Shown here: positions 28,536 through 38,143 of the stretch, in pieces
How the letters are laid out: every line of letters begins with the position of its first letter
Numbering within the stretch: the stretch's first letter is position 1
Assembly: GCA_904418845.1 (NCBI GenBank)
Contig: CAJFQC010000009.1
Span: forward strand, 16,741-80,740
Source: an uncultured Ruminococcus sp.
GTDB taxonomy: Bacteria; Bacillota; Clostridia; Lachnospirales; Lachnospiraceae
DNA: 64,000 nucleotides
Direction: 5' to 3'
The notes under the pieces: model-generated
The model's database searches: none
What the model was told of the DNA's origin: nothing
What the model saw: only the letters and a program-made list of their open reading frames with translations
Program-made: the position numbers and the translations under genes

Positions 28536-31500
28536 ATGGCAAGAAAAATGAAGACCATGGACGGTAATCAGGCTGCTGCTCACGTGTCATATGCATACAC
28601 AGAAGTCGCGGCGATCTATCCGATTACACCGTCATCTGTTATGCCGGAACATGTTGACGAATGGGCAACAGAAGGCAGGGAAAATATCTTCGGACAGACA
28701 GTGCATGTAGTAGAGATGCAGTCTGAGGCAGGCGCAGCGGGAGCTGTTCACGGATCTCTTTCAGCAGGTGCTCTTACAACTACATTTACAGCGTCTCAGG
28801 GACTTCTCCTCATGATCCCGAACCTATACAAGGTTGCAGGCGAGCAGCTTCCGGGCGTGTTCAACGTATCCGCTCGTGCACTGGCAAGCCACGCACTTTC
28901 TATTTTCGGTGATCACTCTGATGTTTACGCCTGTCGTCAGACTGGTGCAGCAATGCTGTGCGAGTCCAGCGTTCAGGAGGTAATGGACCTGACACCGGTT
29001 GCACATTGTGCGGCGCTGGAAGGAAAACTTCCGTTCATCAACTTCTTTGACGGATTCCGTACATCTCATGAGATCCAGAAGATCGAGACATGGGATTATG
29101 ATGACCTGAAAGATCTGGTAAACATGGACGCAATCGATGCTTTCCGTGCACATGCACTGAATCCGAATCATCCGTGTCAGAGAGGTTCCGCTCAGAACCC
29201 GGATATTTTCTTCCAGGCAAGAGAGGCGTGCAACCCGTACTACGACGCTCTTCCGGCGATTGTTCAGAACTACATGGACAAGGTAAACGAGAAGATCGGT
29301 ACAGATTACAAGCTGTTCAACTACTACGGAGACAAGGAAGCTGAGCATGTGATTGTTGCGATGGGTTCTGTATGTGATACGATTGAGGAGACCATCGACC
29401 ATCTGCTCAAAGCCGGTGAGAAAGTCGGAGTTGTTAAAGTTCGTCTGTATAGACCGTTCTGCGCAGAGGCTCTTATTAACGCAATTCCGGATTCTGTGAA
29501 GAAGATCTCTGTTCTTGACAGAACAAAAGAACCGGGAGCGCTGGGCGAACCGCTGTATCTTGATGTTGTTGCAGCACTCAGGGGTACAAAATTCGATGCG
29601 GTTCCGATCTATACAGGACGTTACGGTCTTGGATCTAAGGATACGACACCGGCTCAGATCGTTGCTGTATTCCACAATGAAGAGAAACAGAAATTCACGA
29701 TCGGTATCGTGGACGATGTTACTAACCTGTCGCTGACAGCGAATGAGCCGCTGATCACAACTCCGGAAGGAACGATTAACTGCAAGTTCTGGGGACTTGG
29801 CGCTGACGGTACAGTCGGAGCGAACAAGAACTCCATCAAGATCATCGGTGACAATACAGATATGTATGCTCAGGCATATTTTGATTATGATTCCAAGAAA
29901 TCAGGCGGCGTCACAATGTCCCATCTGCGTTTCGGAAAATCACCGATCAAATCTACATACCTGATCCACCAGGCGAACTTCGTGGCATGCCACAATCCGT
30001 CTTATGTGGACAAGTACAACATGGTACAGGAACTTGTTGACGGCGGAACATTCCTTCTGAACTGCCCGTGGGATATGGAAGGACTTGAGAAACATCTGCC
30101 GGGACAGGTGAAAGCTTATATCGCTAACCACAACATCAAGTTCTACACGATTGACGGTATCAAGATCGGCAAAGAGATCGGACTTGGCGGACGTATCAAT
30201 ACAGTGCTCCAGTCTGCATTCTTCAAGCTTGCAGCCATCATTCCGGAGAATGAGGCAATCGACCTGATGAAGGCGGCTGCCAAGGCTACATACGGAAGAA
30301 AGGGCGACAAGATCGTTCAGATGAACTACGACGCTATCGACGCAGGCGCTAAGCAGGTTGTTGAAGTCAGTGTTCCGGAGAACTGGAAGAACGCGGCTGA
30401 CGAAGGGCTTGCTACACCGCACGTAGACGAGAACGGAAGAAAAGATGTTGTTGATTTCGTTAAGAACATCCAGGCGAAAGTAAACGCTCAGGAAGGAAAT
30501 ACACTTCCGGTATCTGCATTCAATGAGTATGTTGACGGTTCTACACCGTCCGGCTCTTCCGCATACGAGAAACGCGGTATTGCAGTAGATATCCCGATAT
30601 GGAAACCGGAGAACTGTATCCAGTGTAACCGCTGTGCATATGTCTGCCCGCACGCTGTTATCCGTCCGGTAGCACTCACAGAGGACGAGCTGGCAAAAGC
30701 TCCGGAAGGCATGGAAGCAATCGATATGATTGGTATGCCAGGCATGAAATTCTCCATTACAGTATCTGCTTACGACTGTACAGGATGCGGCTCCTGCGCA
30801 AATGTCTGCCCGGGCAAGAAGGGCGAGAAAGCTCTCGTTATGGAGAACATGGAAGCAAATGTCGGCAAGCAGGACTTCTTCAACTACGGAAGAGAGATTC
30901 CGGTAAAACCGGAAGTTGTCGCAAAATTCAAAGAGACAACTGTAAAGGGAAGCCAGTTCAAACAGCCGCTGCTTGAGTTCTCAGGCGCATGTGCCGGATG
31001 TGGAGAGACGCCGTACGCTAAACTGATCACGCAGCTCTACGGTGACAGAATGTATATCGCAAACGCGACAGGATGCTCATCTATCTGGGGCAACTCCTCA
31101 CCGTCCACACCTTACACAGTAACCCCGGAAGGGAAAGGACCGGCTTGGTGCAACTCACTGTTCGAGGACAACGCAGAGTTCGGATATGGTATGCTCCTTG
31201 CTCAGAACACGATCAGAGAGAGAATGAAAAGTCATGCCGCTAAGCTTGCTGAGGATGCGCAGGATGCAGATGTTAAGGCAGCGGCACAGGAATACCTTGA
31301 TACATTTGCATGCGGAGCAACAAACGGAACAGCTACAGACAAACTTGTGGCAGCTCTGGAGAAATGCGGATGCGACCGTTTCGAGAAGACAGAACTTCTG
31401 AAACACAAAGATTTCCTTTCCAAGAAATCCCAGTGGGTATTCGGAGGTGACGGATGGGCTTACGATATCGGATACGGCGGTGTTGACCACGTACTTGCAA

Positions 31501-32078
31501 GCGGCAAGGACATCAACATCATGGTATTTGACACAGAGGTTTACTCCAACACAGGCGGACAGGCGTCCAAGGCAACCATGACAGGTGCTACAGCACAGTT
31601 CGCAGCAGGCGGTAAAGAGACGAAGAAGAAAGACCTTGCGGGAATGGCAATGAGCTATGGCTATGTATATGTTGCACAGATCGCAATGGGCGCTGACTTC
31701 AACCAGACAGTCAAAGCCATCACAGAGGCTGAGGCTTATCCGGGACCGTCACTGATCATCGCTTACGCTCCGTGTATCAACCACGGCATCAAGAAGGGTA
31801 TGAGCAAAGCTCAGACAGAGGAAGAACTGGCAGTGGCATGTGGTTACTGGAACAACTTCCGCTTCAACCCGGCTGCTGAGGGCAACAAGTTCTCACTTGA
31901 CAGCAAAGAGCCGAAACAGGAAGATTATCAGGCATTCCTTGACGGCGAGGTACGTTACAACGCTCTTAAGAGAGCAAATCCGGAGAAAGCTGCAAGACTG
32001 TTCGCGATCAACGAGCAGGAAGCTATGGAGAGATATGCTTATCTGAAGAAGCTTGTGGATGTATACGCAGCAGAGTAA
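28536..32078 (+). CDS. nifJ: Pyruvate:ferredoxin (flavodoxin) oxidoreductase
   Basis: Full-length single-chain PFOR: YPITPSSVMPEHVDEWA, two 4Fe-4S motifs CIQCNRCAYVCPH / CTGCGSCANVCPG, GCGETPYAKL, GGDGWAYDIGYGG. Confidence 0.96.
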   Translation: MARKMKTMDGNQAAAHVSYAYTEVAAIYPITPSSVMPEHVDEWATEGRENIFGQTVHVVEMQSEAGAAGAVHGSLSAGALTTTFTASQGLLLMIPNLYKVAGEQLPGVFNVSARALASHALSIFGDHSDVYACRQTGAAMLCESSVQEVMDLTPVAHCAALEGKLPFINFFDGFRTSHEIQKIETWDYDDLKDLVNMDAIDAFRAHALNPNHPCQRGSAQNPDIFFQAREACNPYYDALPAIVQNYMDKVNEKIGTDYKLFNYYGDKEAEHVIVAMGSVCDTIEETIDHLLKAGEKVGVVKVRLYRPFCAEALINAIPDSVKKISVLDRTKEPGALGEPLYLDVVAALRGTKFDAVPIYTGRYGLGSKDTTPAQIVAVFHNEEKQKFTIGIVDDVTNLSLTANEPLITTPEGTINCKFWGLGADGTVGANKNSIKIIGDNTDMYAQAYFDYDSKKSGGVTMSHLRFGKSPIKSTYLIHQANFVACHNPSYVDKYNMVQELVDGGTFLLNCPWDMEGLEKHLPGQVKAYIANHNIKFYTIDGIKIGKEIGLGGRINTVLQSAFFKLAAIIPENEAIDLMKAAAKATYGRKGDKIVQMNYDAIDAGAKQVVEVSVPENWKNAADEGLATPHVDENGRKDVVDFVKNIQAKVNAQEGNTLPVSAFNEYVDGSTPSGSSAYEKRGIAVDIPIWKPENCIQCNRCAYVCPHAVIRPVALTEDELAKAPEGMEAIDMIGMPGMKFSITVSAYDCTGCGSCANVCPGKKGEKALVMENMEANVGKQDFFNYGREIPVKPEVVAKFKETTVKGSQFKQPLLEFSGACAGCGETPYAKLITQLYGDRMYIANATGCSSIWGNSSPSTPYTVTPEGKGPAWCNSLFEDNAEFGYGMLLAQNTIRERMKSHAAKLAEDAQDADVKAAAQEYLDTFACGATNGTATDKLVAALEKCGCDRFEKTELLKHKDFLSKKSQWVFGGDGWAYDIGYGGVDHVLASGKDINIMVFDTEVYSNTGGQASKATMTGATAQFAAGGKETKKKDLAGMAMSYGYVYVAQIAMGADFNQTVKAITEAEAYPGPSLIIAYAPCINHGIKKGMSKAQTEEELAVACGYWNNFRFNPAAEGNKFSLDSKEPKQEDYQAFLDGEVRYNALKRANPEKAARLFAINEQEAMERYAYLKKLVDVYAAE

Positions 32079-32137
32079 AAAGCAGATATAGTGAAATGAA
32101 TAACTGTGAGGCTGTCGGGAAACTGATAGCTTCAGAC

Positions 32138-32177
32138 AAAGGGAGTATGTGACTGTTCTCGGTCACATACTCCCTTT
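32138..32177. terminator. Bidirectional terminator between nifJ and the SpoIIE-family gene
   Basis: aaagggagtatgtgac ... gtcacatactcccttt perfect 16-bp stem between convergent genes. Confidence 0.85.
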
Positions 32178-32191
32178 CCAATCATAAGTTA

Positions 32192-33373
32192 TCAATAATA
32201 TTTTACACTTACAGTGCGACCCATCTTCTCCGCCGTCTTGATGAGCTGATCGACCAGATTCTGCCTCATGCTCAGGTCAAAATTCAATTCAGATTCCTTG
32301 TGCGCGTCGTTGATGGCTGTGCCGACGAAAAGATTTAGCTCCGTGCATTCTTCGATGAGCAGCTTTGCGAGGCGGGAGGCGCCGTTATCTGCATCCAGCT
32401 CATCGAAAAATTCTGCATCAAATTGATCGTTAACATATTTCTTCAAAAGTTTCAGTGCTTTTCCAAGTGTCAGGACACCCTCAGTCACAAGGTCAATGCC
32501 TTCCAATGTCGCTATGGGAGGCACATCAGGGTTGCGGCTGTCTGCTTTTGTGATGATTTCCTTTTCAAGGACGCGGGCAGCGATATTCGCAGTGGTTCCG
32601 CCCGCCACAACTTTCTTACCTTCTGCATGCATGAAGTCATGCATCAGGCGTTCGTCATCCTCTTTGGACCTGGGCGGGCCGGTAAAGATGTTGATCACCC
32701 TGCGCTCGATGACCCGGGCCACCGCAACTGTGGTGTCATCCCCCGGTTTCTCCTCATAGAGTTCGTCGCATGCCTGACTGAGCATGACGGCCAGACGGGA
32801 GGCGGAGAGGGTCTTTTTCGTGCACTTGAGTGTGTATTCTGCCATTGCCTCCCATGTCCATCCCTGGAGGTTTAAGATGGAGCCGGCTCCCGCGTAGATC
32901 ACCCCGTCGCTCATGAGGACAAAGCAGTCATTCTTTCTTACGTGAAAGCGGTACTCGTGTATCTTTTTTCCCTCGATCTCCCTTGTTTCAAACGGGTATT
33001 TAATGATCCTGCCATCACGGATAAAGACGCAGGAGGGGTTGTCGAACTCTACAAGATACGCCTCACCGCTGTGGGAGATCTGTAAAATGGAAAATGTAGC
33101 GTAAGCAACTTTACGTACTTTACAGATGGGAAGCGTCTTGGCGATAGTCTCTACACAGGATTCAATGGCAGCTCCTTCGTAGAGCATGGTGCCGAGGATC
33201 TTGGATGTCAGGGTAGCAAGGATGTTCGCTTTGACGCCGCTCCCCATTCCATCCGCAAGGATCAGGATATCAGAATCCGCGGTCTTCAGGACTTCGACCT
33301 TATCGCCGCAGAGCTCTTCTTTATGTTTGTTCAGACTTTTCCAAGCCACATCAATACTTACGCTCATGGTCAT
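32192..33373 (-). CDS. SpoIIE-family PP2C-type phosphatase with an additional C-terminal region, hydrogenase-associated
   Basis: ILADGMGSGVKANILA, VLMSDGVIYAG, PGDDTTVAVARV; start overlaps the stop of the upstream hydrogenase gene (ATGA). Confidence 0.82.
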   Translation of the reverse strand: MTMSVSIDVAWKSLNKHKEELCGDKVEVLKTADSDILILADGMGSGVKANILATLTSKILGTMLYEGAAIESCVETIAKTLPICKVRKVAYATFSILQISHSGEAYLVEFDNPSCVFIRDGRIIKYPFETREIEGKKIHEYRFHVRKNDCFVLMSDGVIYAGAGSILNLQGWTWEAMAEYTLKCTKKTLSASRLAVMLSQACDELYEEKPGDDTTVAVARVIERRVINIFTGPPRSKEDDERLMHDFMHAEGKKVVAGGTTANIAARVLEKEIITKADSRNPDVPPIATLEGIDLVTEGVLTLGKALKLLKKYVNDQFDAEFFDELDADNGASRLAKLLIEECTELNLFVGTAINDAHKESELNFDLSMRQNLVDQLIKTAEKMGRTVSVKYY

Positions 33374-35079
33374 TCCTCCTCGTTTAAGATGGAATCCCGC
33401 AGCTTTGTTAGAGTTACCTTCGTCTCTGCTGTCGTCTCTCCTAAAAGTCCTGCGATCTCCTGCGCTACCATCATTTGTTTCTCAATGACCTTCTGCGCCA
33501 TCTCCACAGTCTCGACCTTGAGATTATAGTGCTGTTCTTTCACCCTTTCTTCATGAGTTATATCCTGATAGATGACAAGGACCGCATCCAGATTTTCGAT
33601 GTAGACAATCTTTTCCTCTGCGATCAGCTTACCGTTTTCAAGCTCAATCTTTTTATTTAAAATGGGTTCCCTCGTGAGAAGGACTGTCTCGATATCTGCT
33701 GTCTCGATAAACTCAAATATGTACCGCTCGACTGCTTCTTCGTGTCCTACTCCAAGGAGTTCCTGACCTTTCCGGTTGCAGTCCAGTATCTTCATATCGC
33801 TGCCGATGACGAAGATAAAGTTCGGCGTCACATCCATGACTACATTTGACATGGACTCTGCCTGTGCCAGCGCGTAGGGCATACACATTGAGAGTTCCGC
33901 CTTCCCCTGGAATACCGCGATCGCCTTATCCCGGCATGTGGAATATCCGCAGGCTCCACAGTTTAACTCGTCTTCCGCGGAATATTTTCCGGTAGACTGC
34001 AGGATACGTCTGATCTGATCTTCGGACGGCATTACATCTGAAAGGCTGTGATCGCCGAATTCTTTGGCGAGTTCTTCGGAGCTTATATCAGGGAGTTCAC
34101 GCGCTGCCTTGTAGGAGACGACATTTTCAATCTTTACCTTTGTCTTTACATAAGAAGTGTTCCAGTGTGCGGAAGCAGGTCCTTTTGCACATCCGCCCTC
34201 ACAGACGTTGGCCTCGATAAAGCAGTGATCCAGTTCACCCTTTCTCAGACATTCCAGCATCTCCATACAGTTTTCCAGACCATCTACGAATACCTTGTGG
34301 TAACCGTCCGCTTCCTCCTCGGTGATGACAGACTGGATGACGCCGCCGCTGACCGGATAGAGGCGGTTGATCTTTGGGTCGGGATTACCCATCGGCTTAT
34401 CCTCGCAGGCGTGGAGATCGATTCCGGCTTCCTGGAGCCAGTCAGCCAGCTCTTCGAACGTAAGGATCGCGTTGATGGCGCCTTCTACGCGTTCATCCCC
34501 TATGGCCTCCTGCTTCTTTGCGATGCAGGGCCCTAAGAATACGACCTTTACATCCGGGCCGTAGAGCTTCTTGATATATCTCCCGTGGGCGATCATGGGG
34601 GATACGACCGGCGCCATCAGCTTCGTGCAGTCGGGATAATATTTTTCAATCAGGTCGTTTACGCTGGGGCAGCAGGTCGTGATGATGTTCGGCATTTTGT
34701 TCTCACGAACCAGCTTCTTGTACTCGTTTGTGACCAGCGCCGCCCCTTCAGCGGTCTCGCGGACTTCGTAGAAGCCCAGTTTCTGCAAGGCGTCCACCAC
34801 CTGTCCGGGGGTGTCAAATTCCAGTACTCCGGCATAGGAGGGAGCAATGGATATGACCGTTTTTAAATGCTGCCGCAGATAGCCTTTGACGCGCTCAAGA
34901 TCGCTTGCAAATGTCTTCGCGTTCTGGGGACAGACTTCCAGGCACCGCCCGCAGTTGATACAGTGATCTACCATGATACGTGCCTGCTCATCCTTGACGG
35001 ATATGGCTTTGACCGCGCAGTTGCGCACACATTTGTAACAGTGACGGCACTTTGCGTCCTTAAAGTCAATGACTTTCAT
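33370..35079 (-). CDS. Sensory-type [FeFe]-hydrogenase (HydS-like): 2x[4Fe-4S] - H-cluster domain - 4Fe-4S - PAS
   Basis: CRHCYKCVRNC / CINCGRCLEVC ferredoxin motifs; H-cluster loops TTCCPS, GPCIAKK, EANVCEGGCAKGP; CGACGYSTCRDKA; PAS-like VTPNFIFVIGSDMKILDCNRKGQELLG; ATG 35079 with aggaggt RBS. Confidence 0.85.
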   Translation of the reverse strand: MKVIDFKDAKCRHCYKCVRNCAVKAISVKDEQARIMVDHCINCGRCLEVCPQNAKTFASDLERVKGYLRQHLKTVISIAPSYAGVLEFDTPGQVVDALQKLGFYEVRETAEGAALVTNEYKKLVRENKMPNIITTCCPSVNDLIEKYYPDCTKLMAPVVSPMIAHGRYIKKLYGPDVKVVFLGPCIAKKQEAIGDERVEGAINAILTFEELADWLQEAGIDLHACEDKPMGNPDPKINRLYPVSGGVIQSVITEEEADGYHKVFVDGLENCMEMLECLRKGELDHCFIEANVCEGGCAKGPASAHWNTSYVKTKVKIENVVSYKAARELPDISSEELAKEFGDHSLSDVMPSEDQIRRILQSTGKYSAEDELNCGACGYSTCRDKAIAVFQGKAELSMCMPYALAQAESMSNVVMDVTPNFIFVIGSDMKILDCNRKGQELLGVGHEEAVERYIFEFIETADIETVLLTREPILNKKIELENGKLIAEEKIVYIENLDAVLVIYQDITHEERVKEQHYNLKVETVEMAQKVIEKQMMVAQEIAGLLGETTAETKVTLTKLRDSILNEEE

Positions 35080-35192
35080 CTTACAAAACCTCCTGTTGTA
35101 TATTTTTACGCACATTATGTCTATAAAATTTATTTTACCAGAGAGGCAGGGGAATATCCAGACTACGTTTTTGTTGTAAAATAAAAAATAAT

Positions 35193-35690
35193 GTGTCATG
35201 CAACTTTTTGGATGATAAACTCCGTCTAATATATGAGAATGTCAGAAAGGGTATCTTGTATAAAACTGCGCGCAGTCATTTTTCAGAGGAAGAAGACATT
35301 GCCGACGCTTTCCAGGACACGATTGAAGCAGCATACCGCACGATTACACATCTGAATAATGCGGAATATTTCAGGACATGGCTTATCCGTATCCTCATCA
35401 ATAAATGTATTGACATTAAGAGGAAAAAACAGAAGGAAAGCCCTGCATTGATATTCCCGGAGGAAGGAGAGACATGCATGGAACTGGCTAACTGTGAATT
35501 TGAAGAACTGATGCGCTCGCTGGATGAAAAATACCGGACAGTTCTTCTTTTGTATTATGGAGAAGGTTTTAAGATCACAGAGATCGCTCAGCTTCTTGAT
35601 ATGGAAGAGAATACGGTGAAATCAAGGCTGTCAAGGGGAAGAGATAAGTTCAGGCAGGTCTGGACGGCCCACAATGTGGCCACAGAATAA
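35193..35690 (+). CDS. ECF-type RNA polymerase sigma factor (N-terminus uncertain)
   Basis: Region 2 EEEDIADAFQDTIEAAYRTITHLNNAEYFRTWLIRILINKCID and region 4 ITEIAQLLDMEENTVKSRLSRGRDKFR; the GTG start lacks a clear RBS. Confidence 0.82.
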   Translation: MSCNFLDDKLRLIYENVRKGILYKTARSHFSEEEDIADAFQDTIEAAYRTITHLNNAEYFRTWLIRILINKCIDIKRKKQKESPALIFPEEGETCMELANCEFEELMRSLDEKYRTVLLLYYGEGFKITEIAQLLDMEENTVKSRLSRGRDKFRQVWTAHNVATE

Positions 35691-35706
35691 GAGAGGAGGA
35701 GACGAA

Positions 35707-36980
35707 TTGAAAAAAGAATATTCACAGGGAAATGTTGAACGTATTTTAAAAAGCAGCGTGAAGATCCCGGCGAGTGTAGATGAGAGGATACAGACGACAT
35801 ACCGGGAGCTGGGGCTGACAGAAGACAATGACAAGGCTTCCGACGGACACCGAAGCGCACGCTATTGAAGTGACTCCGGGATATGTGCCGAAGGGATATA
35901 TATCACATAGACGGACCGCATACGGGGAAATATCACAACGATGAGACAGAGGGAGGCATGACTATTGTTCCCTTCAACGCCGTGGAACTTTACTTCCGCA
36001 CGGCGACAGGAAATAACTGGTTAGATGTGGTTTATGATGAAGATGCCTTTGTTAAAACGGTTGAAAATAACGGTACAGTGCTCAATCTGTTCAAAGAGGA
36101 TTCCATTTATGAGGATGACGGCACGGTTTTTCAGAATGCGTACCTCTTTAACGAAGAAGAAGGGTATGCTGTATGGGTACATGTCTCCGGCATCGGTATC
36201 GCTGAGGATGAGGCAGAAAAAGTTGCGGAAAATCTGACGGTCACAGTGCTTGATGAGACAGTGCCTTATGCGACTGAAGAAGAGATCGCGCTGGCGAGGA
36301 AGCAGAATGAGGCGGCAGAGAATAACTACCAGGAAAAACCGGCAATAGAAAGTGGAAGTATCCACAATGTAGGAGATATACTTACAGCGCCGGATTCTGC
36401 CACGGATCTCACCAATGCGGAGTTTACAGTCACCGATATCCGGGTAGTGGATTCCATGCCGGCTGACAAGTATCCTGAAGAGAATTATATCGTGGATTAC
36501 GACGAAGATATCGCTCCGCTCCTGGAACAAGACGGGACTATGAAGGCGCATAAGAGATACGATACGGATGCTGGGGAGAGCATCGATAAAGACAAAACAG
36601 AAACAGTTAATTCCAAATTTATTATTGCTGATGTTGAGATCACAAACACAGGAGACACAGCAGAAGAAATACAGATCGCTCCGGCTCTGGAACTTCTGAA
36701 GGAGACTGGAAGCGGAACCTATGAAACGTTCTGGTATACGTCTGCATCGAAAGCGTATTCAGAACTGGCCAGATGGGAAGGCACGCCCATCTATCAGAGC
36801 GTACAGCAGTTTACTGACAATAATAAGAAACATGTATATTTTGCAGAGATCGGGGAGGGGGAAACGATCAAATGTACTTTCGCATATGTGGTGGATGAAG
36901 ACTGTGTTGATAACGCATGTCTGGCATTCTTTAAGATGGGCGGCAGCGAAATCAACTATCCGCGGGTAAAAGTGCGGTAA
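35707..36980 (+). pseudogene. Degenerate anti-sigma factor-like gene (internal loss and frameshifts)
   Basis: N-terminal piece LKKEYSQGNVERILKSSVKIPASVDERIQTTYRELGL in frame 1, EAHAIEVTPGYVPKGYI in frame 2, and HIDGPHTGKYHNDETEGG... in frame 3 continue one another; no TM segment remains. Confidence 0.7.
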
Positions 36981-36998
36981 GCAGAATTAGTGCGGTGA

Positions 36999-37065
36999 CA
37001 GAAAGAAACAGCCGATGAGACATATATCTGCAAAAGATATATGTCTCATCGGCTGTTTCTTTCTG
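36999..37065. terminator. Very long perfect hairpin between convergent genes (bidirectional terminator candidate)
   Basis: cagaaagaaacagccgatgagacatatatct - gcaaa - agatatatgtctcatcggctgtttctttctg, 31 bp perfect stem. Confidence 0.85.
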
Positions 37066-37089
37066 CTCAAACCGCTCTGGCGCTCAAAC

Positions 37090-38055
37090 CTACCGGCTCA
37101 CCACAATTGTCTGATACCCGGCCCTTTTCAGCTTTTTCTCCATTTCCACCGCTTCATCCAATGTCGGAAACTCTCCCACTGTGACGCGGTAGAGTCTATT
37201 TCCGGGTTCAATGACAGCAGGGAAGTCCTGTTCCAAAAGTTCGTTCTGCAGCCGCTGGGCATAGGAAGCGTTGCGGAAGGCCCCTGTCTGAACTGTATAC
37301 CTGGGCATCCCCTCTGTGTGTTCCGGCCTGTTTGCCGGCAGTTCACCCGGCCGGTTGTCTGGTCCGCTTTCAGGGCGCGGCAAAAGATTTCCGGGAGAAG
37401 TCGTGTTGTTTCCGGGCATCCCTGCGCCTGGTGCGGGTGGGATGATCCCCTGCGGCGGCATGGCGGGATTCATCTCGTATTTCCCGTCGGATGCAACATC
37501 CTGACTTGTCTCAATGAGCCCGTTCATCTGGAGCGTATCGAGAATACCTTCGGCAATCGCAAGTGCGATATCATCAAAATTATTGTCGAAGAGCTGATTG
37601 TCGGTATCGGAGTTGATGAATCCGACTTCGACAAGAACTGCAGGCATGCGGGTGCGGCGCAGCACTACAAGCCCGGGGCGCTCTTTCACACCTAGATTGA
37701 CGAAACCTATGGATTCAAGCTGTTCGTTTATGTTCTCTGCCATCTGAAGTTTGATGCCTGATTTGTCGTAGACAAGGGATTCTACCCCTGAGTAGGTGTT
37801 TGGGGTCGGACTGGAGTTGCGGTGGATGGATATGAAGAAATCCACGCCCGCCTCGTTTGCTTCCATGGCTTTTTGATAAGGAGATTCGTATACGTCGGTT
37901 GTGCGGGTATACAGGACGTCGATGCCGCGCCCTTGCAAAATCTCACCAATGGCGAGAGTCAGGGCGAGAGTATCGTCTTTTTCCTGTCTTCCGTTATAGA
38001 CAGCTCCGGGATCGCGGCCCCCGTGCCCGGCATCTAACATGATAGAAACTGGCAT
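37090..38055 (-). CDS. N-acetylmuramoyl-L-alanine amidase (Amidase_3) with C-terminal SPOR domain
   Basis: IMLDAGHGGRDPGAVYNG, SIHRNSSPTPNTYSGVE, VLVEVGFINSDTDNQ; SPOR-like YTVQTGAFRNASYAQRLQNELLEQDFPAVIEPGN. Confidence 0.92.
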   Translation of the reverse strand: MPVSIMLDAGHGGRDPGAVYNGRQEKDDTLALTLAIGEILQGRGIDVLYTRTTDVYESPYQKAMEANEAGVDFFISIHRNSSPTPNTYSGVESLVYDKSGIKLQMAENINEQLESIGFVNLGVKERPGLVVLRRTRMPAVLVEVGFINSDTDNQLFDNNFDDIALAIAEGILDTLQMNGLIETSQDVASDGKYEMNPAMPPQGIIPPAPGAGMPGNNTTSPGNLLPRPESGPDNRPGELPANRPEHTEGMPRYTVQTGAFRNASYAQRLQNELLEQDFPAVIEPGNRLYRVTVGEFPTLDEAVEMEKKLKRAGYQTIVVSR

Positions 38056-38143
38056 AATGGTTAGTTCCTTTTATAATTGCTCTTATGATAAGATATGCAG
38101 GAAAAGAATAAAGGTGACTGCCAATAACAGCCACCTGAAAAAA

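Noticed and set aside
28824-29675. 283-aa minus-strand ORF inside nifJ (and 29940-30653)
   Set aside because: Antisense to highly conserved PFOR; no recognisable domain.
37015-37695. 226-aa plus-strand ORF opposite the amidase gene
   Set aside because: Starts in the hairpin and runs antisense to a strongly supported amidase; no homology recognised.
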